Assembly (NCBI GenBank): GCA_905250025.1
Contig: CAJNOJ010000322.1
Span: forward strand, 1 to 64,000
From: Adineta ricciae
Lineage: Eukaryota; Rotifera; Eurotatoria; Adinetida; Adinetidae
DNA length: 64,000 bases
Direction: 5' to 3'
Both the position numbers and the translations under genes were made by a program. Each line of letters begins with the position of its first letter. Position 1 is the stretch's first letter. Under the pieces are notes generated by a model. It had not been told where the DNA came from, made no database searches, and was given only the letters and a program-made list of their open reading frames with translations. Shown here one piece after another: positions 24,942 to 36,641 of this stretch.

Positions 24942-27047
24942 TTATTCCACGGGACAACTGTTGAGATGTAGAATACCGTTGCATATGCACGCATATGGAT
25001 GCTGTGAATTGAAAGTAGCCATGCAATTGCCCGATCCACAATCTAGTGGACACCCTGTCAAATAAATATAATAAGATATAGATGTGAAAAACTGTAGTAC
25101 CTGATGGTTGGTAATTTATTTCACAATTTGTACCAGTAACGTTATCCGGACAGATACACATGTATGAGTCGTTGAGGTCGATGCAACTTCCGTTGTTTGC
25201 GCAAGGTGAGGAAAAGCATGGAGTGGTTTGGTTGTGTGCTTCGCCAAAATTTTGTTCACAATATCGTCCTGTGGTGTTGAATGGACAGATGCATTTTATA
25301 CCATTTTTTCCGATACTATAACAAGTTCCACCGTTGTCACATGGCGAAAAGCTACATAAATCTAAGGAGTCACTAAGTTCACAGTTGTATCCTGAAGTGC
25401 CTGGTGGACATTGACATATGTATGTGTTATTAGTAATAATACAGCTGCCGTTATTCTCGCACGGTGATGAACCACATGGATCATATATGAGTTCTTGTTC
25501 ACAAAAACGTCCTGTTCTATCATAACCACAGAAGCAAAAAAAATCCGTATCATTACTTACACCAACACAATAACCGTTATTCAAACATGGTGAAGAAGCG
25601 CATGGATGAAGAGCACTGTATCGCTCACAAAGTTCGCCTGCTCTATCAGCTGGACAAATGCATTGATAGGTACCATTGCCAGAAATACAGGTACCTCCTG
25701 ACATACAAGGCGACGATGAACATGGATTCAGTGCTAATATTTCTTCACAATAACGTCCAGTGATATCCAACTGACATGCACAGAAAGATTCGTTACCGTA
25801 TGTATAACAAGTACCATTGTTATAACACGTCATACTTTCACATGGATCAACATTCGTATTGTTGTTGCTAACACTAATATACTCACATTGATAACCACTT
25901 GTGTTTGGTGGACAAACACATTCTAAACGTCCGTTTTGTGCAATGCACATACCGTTGTTGAAACATGGATAACTGTCGCATGGATTAGTTGATGTTACCT
26001 GCTCACATTGGTCACCAGTGGCACCCCATGGGCAGACACAAAAAGCTTCATTATTAAGAATCACACAGCTGCCTCCATTATAACAGGTAAAATTATTGCA
26101 TGGGTAGAATGTTGAGTTGTCCGCAATTCCACTGCTGTTGCTGGAAATGCTTATATTCATATACTCACATTGATATCCACTTGTGTTTGGTGGACAGATA
26201 CATTCTAAACGTCCGTTTTGTGCAATGCAGCTACCGCCGTTGAAGCATGGATAACTGTCGCATGGATTCGTTGATGTTACCTGCTCACATTGGTGACCAG
26301 TGACACCCCATGGACAGACACAAAAAGCTTCATTATTAAGAATCACACAGCTGCCTCCATTATAACAGGTAAAATTATTGCAAGGGTAGAATGTTGAGTT
26401 GTCCGCAATTCCACTGCTGTTGTTGGAAATGCTTATGTTCATATACTCACATTGATATCCACTTGTGTTTGGTGGACAAATACATTCTAAACGTCCATTT
26501 TGTGCAATGCAGCTACCGCCGTTGAAGCATGGATAACTGTCGCATGGATTAGTTGATGTTACCTGCTCACATTGGTGACCAGTGACACCCCATGGACAGA
26601 CACAAAAAGCTTCATTATTAAGAATCAAACAGCTGCCCCCATTATAACAGGTGACACTGCTACAGGGATTTACTGAAAACAAAGTGACATTTTCTATGTT
26701 AAGTTTAAAAACAAGTTAACAAGCATTTTACTTATATCAGTAATATTTTCTCTTTGTTGACACATTGTGCCTGTAAAACCCGGTTGACAAATACATTCGA
26801 AGCATCGGCTTGTGTTAGTGGATCTACATATCGCATTGTTAGCGCATTTAACATAATCACACATGTTCACTAGAATGTGGTAGCGATTAAAGTTATAGAG
26901 TAAGAATCCTAAAAATGATGAAATACCTTCTGGAGTTAAACATTCAGTATGCGTTTGACGTGGTGACGGACGATGTTCTGCATGAATGGCAGTGAACAAA
27001 GACACCAACAGTGCTGCTATGGATAAGATAGTGAAATGTCGCTTCAT
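24942..27047 (-). CDS. Secreted multi-EGF protein A (about 13 EGF domains)
   Basis: Exon 1 (from 27047) gives a signal peptide (MKRHFTILSIAALLVSLFTAIHA) and, after a short intron, a first EGF-like unit (CDYVKCANN...CICQPGFTGTMC). A long exon then encodes twelve more EGF units of the C-x-x-x-x-C-x-NGG-x-C type. The final exon, reached by splicing near 25050, encodes a distinct cysteine module (GCPLDCGSGNC...PYACICNG...NSCPVE) shared with EGF proteins B and C. Many NxS/T sites suggest heavy N-glycosylation. No transmembrane segment is seen, so the protein is probably secreted. Three near-identical 282-bp units lie in tandem (see repeat entry). It is the first of three co-oriented EGF genes. I know no named orthologue; the repeats resemble Notch/fibropellin-type EGF but that does not fix a function. 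Confidence 0.8.
25850..26690 (-). repeat. Three tandem 282-bp units, each two EGF domains
   Basis: Landmark sequences recur at 26046, 26328 and 26610, an exact 282-bp (94-codon) spacing. Each unit encodes one EGF of the YNGGSC...CVCPWG type and one of the FNGGSC...CICPPNTSG type. The copies differ at only a few positions, so the expansion is recent or homogenised. The leftmost copy is the most diverged (NNGMC for NGGSC). Confidence 0.9.
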
Positions 27048-29288
27048 ATTCTTTGGAATTCGAAGGAAAATAGGTGCTATGATTCTTAATAACAGACTAT
27101 ATAAGTGCGGGAATCAATACAAAGAAAGATTAAGGTATATTTTCACGTCATGTGTGTCTTTGTTTCAATAAATATTCATCGTTATTTTTTCGGGATCTAT
27201 TTCGATTACCACCTGTGCTGTGAAATATATGTATTTGATAGTCTTTGTGATTTTTTATCGATTACTTTTACATTAAGTGAGAAAACAATACCGAATAATA
27301 CGGACAATAAAAGGGCGCTTTTATTGAATGAAATTGATCACGGGCGTTTAATGTCTTTGAGTGCAGTTAACTCACTCAGAATACTCCTCTAGATGCTGTG
27401 TGAGGGTGGGAGTGTGCTATTCTTATGAAACGAAATTATATTTGATGGATGTGTTGTGCCCTGATAGCCACAATAGACAGCCATTCAATTGAATCATTGT
27501 AATCGAACACAAGAGGTTTTGAAGCGGCCTATTGAACTGGTTGAGTAAGAGTGCGATGAAGTTTGTTGGCAACAATAATTAGCACAAATTACGTTTTGAT
27601 TCTATTGATGATAGATCAATATAACATATAGCTGGTTGGTATATCTGACTAGATGGTTGGAATTCTTTGATAATTATATAACTGAGTTCAATTTTCGAGC
27701 TCGATGCTACTGTTTTAAGAGACAAGAAGCTGTAATAATCAACATTTTTTCAATTTAATAGTTGAAAAACGAAAGCAAGCTTAACTATGATCGCAATTTT
27801 GTTTTACAACATAAGAAAACACTGTTGCTGGTTTTTAAATTTAGTTTAAGAAAGAAAGGTGTGAGAATTTTCTCGTGCTTGACCTGTTTTATTCTAGACG
27901 AGTCTGTTCCTTTTCCTCTGCATCAGATTTACAACTGGCCTACGGTTCCATTTGAAATCTCAGCTATAAACGTCTTCATCTAATCTCTGAGGCGCATAAA
28001 GAGAGTACGGAGATGCTATACGATTGGTGATGATGTGTTCGACACAGATATTGTGTGGTCGGTCACAATGGAATCGACTTTTTCGCACTAAAGCAAATCG
28101 ATGTATAATACAACAATCGTGAGGGATTCACCTCATTTACAAAAAGTAATTTCTATATCATTGAGAACACTGCAGATAAGTTTTGAAAGATTTATTTAAT
28201 GTAACTGATTGCTTCATTTCGTCAGAAACGAATAGGAATGCTTCTCATTTAAGTGGCTTTTGTTTTGCAAAAGTGATATCAGTATTTGTTCTTATCAAAC
28301 AATTTTAAACTGAGTAAATCATGGAGACAATGCTTTGATTGACACATCCATCACTTGTTATGTTTACCTTGCTGTTGAACATGTTGACAAAACGCTTGAT
28401 CTTTTTTATATACCCATTTTCCACCTGTAAAAAACTTGAATGTCAGTGTCATATTTAGTTCAATGATTCATTTTAAATAATCTGGAGCTTGTTGTGTTGA
28501 AAAAGAAATTCAGCAATGAACTACTTGTGTGTTTACGTCAGCGTGAACCTGTTGATATCACATTTGGCTTTTCATGTGAAATGTATTCTATTGTTAGATT
28601 ATATGACGGATGACTGTTCTGGTATATTTCATATTTACTTATTTGTTGAATAGTAGACTCGAATTCTTGAAATCTTTTTTTAATATGCACGATGGTCGAA
28701 TCTCAATTTATCGTGATTTATAATCCTTTTTTTATTTAGGTAGCTACGAATGTGTCGAATGACGACGAGTGGCTCGCAAAGTCACAGCTTAAGTGTTGTA
28801 TGTAGTCTTGGTCATTGATTGAAGTATTGAAGAAAATGTTTTCTTCACGCTTGTGTAGAAGCATCAAGTCTTTTATTGTTTATCATTTTTTTATGTATCT
28901 CAGGTGATATTATTATAACCTTGAAAGGTTCACGCTTTTCATGTTGAAGTTGTCTTATAGTTAGTAGTTTCTGGTCTAATTAATGGCGTTCAATAGTCAA
29001 CGATGATCTTTGAATATTATTTGAGCGTAACTAGGAATGAAAAAGTGATTTTTAGCGATAATTTTGATAGTATTTAGAAGTTACAGGTGATGGTATTGCT
29101 CGTTCTGTTACTCACATCTTCATTCATGCCGCGCCGAGGCAACTTATTTTAAGTAAAGCTTAGAGAAAATAATTAAGTAGACATTACTACGCAATGCCAA
29201 GAATATTATACAATTTAGTAGGCATTTTTCTAGTTTGAAGTAGAATTTATTAAAATAGAGTAGTTTTATTATCAGATAAGAAAGCAAA
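27048..29288. other. 2.2-kb gene-free region upstream of EGF gene A
   Basis: Read on both strands, this stretch shows no coding segment with family similarity, no EGF exon remnant I can recognise, and no tRNA-like box. Short frames here have no support. The right end is the downstream flank of EGF gene B, the left end the promoter of EGF gene A. It is unusually long for this compact window. Confidence 0.5.
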
Positions 29289-31300
29289 TTATCTCGTCGT
29301 ACCACCTTCAGGTCGCATAATTCCATTCCATAAACAACCGTATGGCCGTTCTGCATAGCCAGAAAATATACATCGGCCTGGTGCACAATTCAATGGACAT
29401 TCTTTAAAATACAAAAAGAGATTATATACTCATGTAAATAAGGAAAAAGGATTCTTCTACCAAGGAACGACATTGCAGCAGTTGAATCACAGTTTTTACC
29501 AGTATAAATACTGTCTAATCCACAAAAGCAAGAATATGAGGTACCGATAGGAACACACGTGCCACCATTTTGACATGGATTCGACTGACAGTCACGAGAA
29601 ACTAATATAACACAAAATATCAAAACCTCTTGCACACAGATAAGTGCTACGCTATAAATTAGTTACCCGACGGAATAGTAGTAGTACTTGTCATTACTGT
29701 TGTTGTAGTTACCATTTCTCCTTCTTCACATATACGTCCCGACCATGGCGATGTACATAAACAGATGAAATAATTATTGTCACTGAAACATGCACCTCCA
29801 TTCAAACATGGGCTTGGCGAGCAGTTTCCGACACCTTATATGTTGACCATGATATTGAATTACCCTTCAGCATATTAAAAAACAAACACTTACTCGGTAC
29901 TAATGTAGGGCTAACAGGGGTTGTAGTTGTTATTCCAGCACCGATGAGCGACTCACATCGTCTACCAGTGTACGTCGCTGGACACTCGCAATAACGAATG
30001 TTTCCACTTGTTCGACATACACCACCGGACATACAATAACCATCGTAACATTGTTCTCAAAGAATGAAAGATAGTGATACGTTCATCTAATGTACACAAC
30101 GTTACTCACCACCAATCCGAACGTCACAGTATTTTCCCGTCCAGTCATCTCTACAGCTGCAGTGAGCTGTTAATCCCGTAGTTATTTGAACCAAAGAGCA
30201 TACACCATTGTTATTACATGTATTTGGATTGCATGTATTTGGCTCTAATAATATGTACATGTATTCATTCATCTCATTTCGCCCATCATGCACTACATAC
30301 CCTCTCTCACTTCACAGTTTCGCCCACCCCAACCTGAAGCACATCGACACAGGTAGTCATCGCCGTTCACCGTGCACTCGCCACCATTCTGACACATCCT
30401 GTCTGCCATCGTTACACATGGATGAGTTGCTACAACAACAACATCACTCTTCATCAAATCCTACTCAAATAGTCACTCACACAAGATGTATGTTTCGCAT
30501 CGAATACCAGTGTATTCAGCAGGACATCTACATCCATATGTATTTGCACCAGTCGGTTCGCAAACACCTCCATTCTCACAGGGTGTGGCTGCGCATGGGA
30601 CTACAATCAAGAGTATAACACACTTCGTTTGACAAGTGAGCAGTGTTACCTGGTGGTATTTGACAGAATGATCCCGAGAAACCACCAACACAAGCGCAAG
30701 TCACCAAGACTCCATTCCACGAGCATTGTGCTCCGTTTTGACAGGGATTTGTTGTGCATGGATTCGTGACGATGGGTTCGGTACAGTCTCTTCCGGTGAA
30801 CCCGGTGCCAGTACAATCGCAAACAAAAGTGTTGCCAACCGATGAACATCGGCCACCATTTCCACACGGATTGACAGGAGCACAGTTGTTGATTGTTTCA
30901 CAGAACGGACCTGTGAATCCAGGCTGGCAGTTGCAAATATTTCCGATACAGGCGCCTCCATTTTGACATCCGGATCCACATCCAGCTAAATGAAAGAAAA
31001 GTCGAGTGGAAGTGACGAGAGACAATGCATACGCGGAAGGATGATTGCATTTTGGCAGACCTTGCCTGAGAAGCCAGGTAGACAGTGGCATTTGAAGCAA
31101 TCGGCAGTGGATGGATCTTCATTACACTGACCGCCATTTTCACAGGTAACAAAACCACATGCATTTCCATTTAGACTATCACACTCACCAACTTTCGTCT
31201 GTGAACTCGTCCAATTTGATGAGGCGCGAACAACTGTAATGAACACAAGACAAAACATTGAAATAAGTAACGATGGAGAGGCTGCCACGCTGCTCCACAT
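29289..31300 (-). CDS. Secreted multi-EGF protein B (about 10 EGF domains)
   Basis: Starts at Met 31300 (signal peptide MWSSVAASPSLLISMFCLVF, continuing to VRASS). Exons each encode one or a few EGF units and are separated by introns of about 55-60 bp. The junctions I read split codons after the first base (phase 1), so exons are symmetric cassettes. Thr-rich linkers (TTTTPVSPT and TTTTVMTSTTT) separate the last EGFs. The final exon encodes the shared terminal module (ECPLNCAPGRC...RPYGC), but two cysteines kept in proteins A and C are changed: one is Trp, and the tail reads GGTTR. The gene is the upstream-duplicated partner of EGF gene C, 2609 bp away. No transmembrane segment was seen. Function unknown, presumably extracellular adhesion or recognition. 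Confidence 0.8.
29981..31239 (-). repeat. Duplicated block, copy 1 (offset 2609 bp from copy 2)
   Basis: This block matches 32590-33848 at a constant offset of 2609 bp, introns included. The exon 30111-30243 is the exception: it differs heavily yet keeps the same length. Elsewhere only scattered single-base changes were noticed (for example near 30530, 30395 and 31010). Confidence 0.9.
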
Positions 31301-31776
31301 TTTGGTATATCTACCGGTGTATTTTTCAATCAAATTGCATATATCGTTTTTTGTTAAGTCTATTTATATACTTCTATCGAATCTCGTCAAACACGAATCT
31401 CGCTAATCTTAGTGTCAAAGAAAAATCAATCACACACGTTATCAAATATGTTTGCCATCTAATCATGATTTCAAGGCAGGAAAAAGAAACACAAGTGTAT
31501 GAAGGACATCTGTTCGTGTATGGGTGGCATTGGAAAGCAAGACATGATATCTTGGATATACGAAATGGCACGAACGATACTGATATACACAGATTAATCA
31601 GCTCTGAAACGTTATTATTGCACTTTTTTCCATTTTTTATACTTAATTTGAGAGAGAGAGTACGTTAGTATCTTGTATATTTATATGCATGTTAAAATAT
31701 AGTTGATTTTATAAAGCAAAAATATGAGAATATACGGAGTCTTTATTGTTCAAGTGTTCGAGACAATCCAATTTCG

Positions 31777-33882
31777 CTAGGCGCAACTGTTGAGTTTCAT
31801 AGTTCCATCACACATACAGACATAGGGTCGCGCGCTCGAACCAGAAGGTACACAATAACCAGGTGCACAGTTCAACGGACAATCTATATATAAAAATAGT
31901 AACTTTCACAGCTGTAAATTCGAAAAGCTCTTCTCACTTGATGGTGTCACTGGTACAATTGTTTCACAGTTTTTGCCTGTGTAAAGATTGTTTGCCCCAC
32001 AATAACAATAGTAACCATTGGCAATGGTATAGCATACGCCTCCGTTGCGACATGGCATATCAGTGCATGTCATTCCAACTAAAAGAACAGGCTGATGATA
32101 AAACAGAAATGTATCATGTGATTTCACATACTGGTAGGAATAGCGGTAGTTGTTGTTATTGCCGCTGGTTGATAACTTTCGCAAGTTAAACCTGTCCAAG
32201 GTGGTATGCATGTACAAACAAAAACCATACCATTAGTCTGGCATGCGCCATTATTTCGACATGGTTTTGGAGAACAGAGGTCGACAACTGAAAACAGTAC
32301 ATTTCTCGTTGCATATCAAATAGTGTTCGTAGGAGCCGTACCTGATATAGCTGTTGAACATGTTCGGTCTGTCCAATTTGGAGGGCACACACAGATAAAA
32401 TTAACGTTGTCACCGTAACAGGCACCCCCGTTGCGACATGGAGCCAACGAACATGGTCGCACACCTAACGAATGCATAGAATTATACATATCCGCTCAAA
32501 ATTCAGATAAACAACTTTACCTGGTACCGCTGTAGTGGTAGTGACACCAGTAATAGGTGTCTCGCATCGTGCACCAATATGCGTTACTGGACACTCGCAA
32601 TAACGAATGTTTCCACTTGTTCGACATACACCACCGGACATACAATAACCATCGTAACATTGTTCTCAAAGAATGAAAGATAGTGATACGTTCATCTAAT
32701 GTACACAACGTTACTCACCACCAATCTGAATATCACAACGTCTTCCTGTCCATTGATTATCACAGAAGCAAATCGCAACAGTGCCACTTGCTATAGTAGC
32801 TATTCCACAAGTTCCATGATCACCGCAGGGATTTGGATTGCATGTATTTGGCTCTAATAATATGTACATGTATTCACTCATCTCATTTCGCCCATCATGT
32901 ACTACATACCCTCTCTCACTTCACAGTTTCGCCCACCCCAACCTGAAGCACATCGACACAGGTAGTCATCGCCGTTCACCGTGCACTCGCCACCATTCTG
33001 ACACACCCTGTCTGCCATCGTTACACATGGATGAGTTGCTACAACAACAACATCACTCTTCATCAAATCCTACTCAAATAGTCACTCACACAAGATGTAT
33101 GTTTCGCATCGAATACCAGTGTATTCAGCAGGACATCTACATTCATACGTATTTGCACCAGTCGGTTCGCAAACACCTCCATTCTCACAGGGTGTGGCTG
33201 CGCATGGGACTACAATCAAGAGTATAACACACTTCGTTTGACAAGTGAGCAGTGTTACCTGGTGGTATTTGACAGAATGATCCCGAGAAACCACCAACAC
33301 AAGCGCAAGTCACCAAGACTCCATTCCACGAGCATTGTGCTCCGTTTTGACAGGGATTTGTTGTGCATGGATTCGTGACGATGGGTTCGGTACAGTCTCT
33401 TCCGGTGAACCCGGTGCCAGTACAATCGCAAACAAAAGTGTTGCCAACCGATGAACATCGGCCACCATTTCCACACGGATTGACAGGAGCACAGTTGTTG
33501 ATTGTTTCACAGAACGGACCTGTGAATCCAGGCTGGCAGTTGCAAATATTTCCGATACAGGCGCCTCCATTTTGACATCCGGATCCACATCCAGCTAAAT
33601 GAAAGAAAAGTCGAGTGGAAATGACGAGAGACAATGCATACGCGGAAGGATGATTGCATTTTGGCAGACCTTGCCTGAGAAGCCAGGTAGACAGTGGCAT
33701 TTGAAGCAATCGGCAGTGGATGGATCTTCATTACACTGACCACCATTTTCACAGGTAACAAAACCACATGCATTTCCATTTAGACTATCACATTCACCAA
33801 CTTTCGTCTGTGAACTCGTCCGATTTGATGAGGCGCGAACAAATGTTATCAATAATGTGTAGAATAATATCGAACACCACAT
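31777..33882 (-). CDS. Secreted multi-EGF protein C (about 11 EGF domains), recent duplicate of B
   Basis: Starts at Met 33882 with a signal peptide different from that of protein B (MWCSILFYTLLITFVRASS); the two become nearly identical from VRASSN onward. EGF units 1-6 are almost the same as in B, unit 7 (NTCNPNPCGDHGTC...) is strongly different, unit 8 starts identical and diverges midway. The last three EGF units are of different sequence and include one more unit than B. The final exon encodes the complete terminal cysteine module (DCPLNCAPGYC...PYVCMCDG...NSCA). Short Thr-rich linkers separate late EGFs. Probably secreted; no transmembrane segment or named orthologue recognised. Confidence 0.8.
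32590..33848 (-). repeat. Duplicated block, copy 2
   Basis: Partner of 29981-31239 at offset 2609 bp. Its divergent exon is 32720-32852. The two introns flanking that exon match those of copy 1 (one identical as read, the other with two differences in about 58 bases). Confidence 0.9.
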
Positions 33883-34222
33883 CGCCTGTAAGCGTACAGA
33901 AAACTAAGTAATTGATGAAGTCACGTATTTTCGATCGTCAAATTTGAATAGATGTATATATATATTGATACAGGACCTCTTACCTACATACTTGTAATCA
34001 ATACTAAATAAATCTGTTACATAGAAGTAGAAGTCAGCATGAGAAAATCTGTAGCTCAAATTACCAAGTTGTTGTCATTGTCAGCGATCCACCTATTGTT
34101 GGTTTTCATTTACGAACAAAACAAAATTGAGTCTTAATAGATATCGCTTTCTCTGTAATCTTGATGCAAAAGTACAATGTTTTATTAGTCATCGACCTTA
34201 GAAAATTCTTTTCGTTTTCCCT
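33883..34222. other. Gene-free stretch upstream of EGF gene C
   Basis: 340 bp of AT-rich sequence with a short TA run near 33957. It holds the promoter of EGF gene C and the 3' flank of the dynein light chain gene. Nothing else is seen. Confidence 0.5.
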
Positions 34223-34744
34223 TTAGTCTGTATACACAAAAAAGATTGTTGCAGTAACATATGCACTGACAGTTTCTTTTGTTATTGTAACATGTCCATC
34301 TGTTTGAAGATTCCATAAACATTGACTGGCAATACGTAGATCTTCACCTCTTTTTTCTCCAACAGATACCTGCGTAATTATTTTATATCGGTAAAGTTGT
34401 AATAATTTCATTTGACTTCGTATTTTATCTGCTAATAATTCGGCGAACGCTTTAACTTCTTTTTGCCGGTATTTATAACCGATCATTGCTGTTTCAAGAG
34501 TGTTCATAGCCACAAGTTTGATTCGATTTATATCAAGTTTGTGATCATCATCCGGTTGCATTCGATAAGAATTTTCATACCGATTCTGCTGCTGGTCGTG
34601 ACCTAATTGCAAAAACGAAGCACGTGTCGATTGTCGATGCGGGCGGGAATTCGAAAAATTATCATAATAATTGAAATTGGTTGAGCTTCGTGGTACATTC
34701 AGACGTAGTTTTGAATTACGCCTGTTTGAACTTTCCGTTGGCAT
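34223..34744 (-). CDS. Tctex1-domain dynein light chain
   Basis: An intronless 173-residue protein. The first 75 residues are polar and disordered. The last 100 form a Tctex1 domain: YRQKEVKAFAELLADKI, LQLYRYKIITQVSVGEK, LRIASQCLWN and a final strand AYVTATIFFVYTD. The spacing and the 'SxCLWn' signature match the DYNLT2/DYNLT5 (TCTEX1D) group, accessory light chains of axonemal or cytoplasmic dyneins, including those for retrograde intraflagellar transport. The long N-terminal extension is typical of TCTEX1D1/DYNLT5 rather than of DYNLT1. It lies 203 bp downstream of DUSP11 on the same strand. Confidence 0.8.
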   Translation of the reverse strand: MPTESSNRRNSKLRLNVPRSSTNFNYYDNFSNSRPHRQSTRASFLQLGHDQQQNRYENSYRMQPDDDHKLDINRIKLVAMNTLETAMIGYKYRQKEVKAFAELLADKIRSQMKLLQLYRYKIITQVSVGEKRGEDLRIASQCLWNLQTDGHVTITKETVSAYVTATIFFVYTD

Positions 34745-34947
34745 ATTTAATTGTGGCTTTACTTATTCAGAAGAAGAAAAGGAAAATGTATGTTTTCTAA
34801 GTTTTTTTGCTTCTGGTTACCAAGAAGTATCCGAAGCTATTATAGAGCACAGTACTTCCTACTTCACACTTATCTGCATGAATGCATACGATTGCAATGA
34901 TTTTTTTCTATTTGAAAAACATAAATGAAAGGAAAACCAAACAATGT

Positions 34948-36320
34948 TCATCGATCACCAGTCATTGGTCGACCACGACCGACATTACTGCCTGAGCCGA
35001 AGTAGGCCGATGCTGACTGGATGGAATGTTGATCATCATTGTAAGATGCGTTTAAAACACGAGGTGTAACTGATGTTTGACGACGAAAACCGTTATTTAT
35101 CGAATTTGGTTGATGATAAGTTGGTCGTCCATGACCTTGTGATTGAAAAGAGTGATTTCCATCGTGAACAAGAGTTGAACTTGGGAAATGCACTTGTTCA
35201 TTTCGATTTTCATGATGTTGCATTGAGGTAGATGCTGGGATATGTGGCGATTTGGGCTGATATTTCGAGGAACGGCGTTCATCTAATGACATACTTTCTA
35301 ATGAAGAATACAACGACGGCCATGGGATTTGATCTCCGTTGGTGACAGAATCTGACACTGAATTTGAGTTATTTTGTGTTTGATATGAAACAACTGAACG
35401 TCGAAGTAAATCTTCTGTGTATTTCTCCATAGAATGACCGCGAGCGCGATTGAAAGCTAAAAATGAATCGTACATGTTGAAAAAAGAGAAAACTATTTGG
35501 CATTCATGCATGTACCTTCTAGTGCTTCTTCTGGTTTGAAATTCATTTCCTCAATCATGTATCTACATAAAAAGCTGCATAAAAAAAGAATTTCTATAGA
35601 TTTCGTTTACCTGACAATGAGATAACCAGTTCGATTCAGTCCATGTGTACAATGAACACCAATGAGTTTATCTAACATGAATGTCAACATCTCACGTTGC
35701 AGATGTTTTCTCCAAAAATCTTACCATTATTCTTATTCCTATCAAGAAAGTTTCGTACGGTCGCTGCAAAATCTTGATAACACGTTTCGTTCGGAATTTG
35801 ATTGTGACCAGGTGTCATCAGTTTGTGATATTCAATCTGTGCATCTTCGATATCCTGTTGGAAGAAAAGTGTTAGTATCAGGCAAATGGAGAAGAAAACT
35901 AACGGTTCTTTTGTAATATCGTTCGGTGTTTGTTAGATCAATGATTAATCCAAGTTCCTTTCCTCTATCATCAAGACGTTCGACTAGATCTCCTAATGTG
36001 AAGCGGCGGTCATCAGGTAGATGTTTTTGCATTTCCTAAAAATTCGACGAGAAAGATTGAATCTTCGAAAAGATACGACAAGATGACAAACCGGTTTTAA
36101 TGGGCATTTGAAAGCGACAAAACGTGTATTTTCAATCCAAGAGTTCACACCGATATAATCCAGCCATCTAAAATACTCGAAAGAGGAGTTCGCAGCAAAA
36201 AACGAGATTTTACCGATCTGGGATACCACCCGATGAGCCTGATTTTCTTTTTTTCTCCTCATCGCGTTGTCTATTCGTTATTCGATAACGTTGCGGTTGT
36301 TGATATTGAAAATCATCCAT
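34948..36320 (-). CDS. DUSP11: DUSP11-like RNA 5'-triphosphatase / phosphatase
   Basis: DUSP11 (PIR1) removes phosphates from 5'-triphosphorylated RNAs. Several exons: the first reads MDDFQYQQPQRYRITNR...GGIPDR, then WLDYIGVNSWIENTRFVAFKCPL, then RFTLGDLVERLDDRGKELG and LIIDLTNTERYYK, then the catalytic exon with IGVHCTHGLNRTGYLI (HCx5R with nucleophile Cys and Arg intact). AFNRARGHSMEKYTEDLL closes the phosphatase domain. A disordered Ser/Gln-rich tail of roughly 150 residues ends in GRGRPMTGDR. The order and motifs match vertebrate DUSP11 rather than the bifunctional capping enzyme, since no guanylyltransferase domain follows. ATG 36320 sits a few bases after an acceptor (AG, minus strand 36327-36326). 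Confidence 0.88.
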
Positions 36321-36641
36321 TTCGTCTGTAAATTGCAATACTTATCTTCAAATATATAAACATGTTGTCAAAATCTTGCATCATGCTGCACAAAAATACT
36401 GATGTCCTGTTTCGAAAGAAATCTGATTGACGTCATCGCATGTGCTGATAGGTCAAAGTTAGTTTTTCAGGCATAATCTGCATACGAGACGAAATATTTC
36501 GTTTTTATGCTATGTAGATGATCTTTTCGAATTCGAATAAAATTTTAGGAAAAAGAAGACAGCACTTAGTTCTTGAATAAAACCGTGCTGAGATAGAAGG
36601 AAAGAAAAAGAATATAATAAACAATGCAAACGATCTCTCTT

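Noticed and set aside
29289..29400. EGF gene B as a pseudogene because of lost cysteines in the last exon
   Set aside because: Frame, splice sites and stop are intact and all earlier EGF units are complete; the loss is reported as an oddity only.
30208..30618. Plus-strand frames mirrored at 30208-30618 and 32838-33227
   Set aside because: They are antisense shadows of EGF exons and introns, duplicated with the block.
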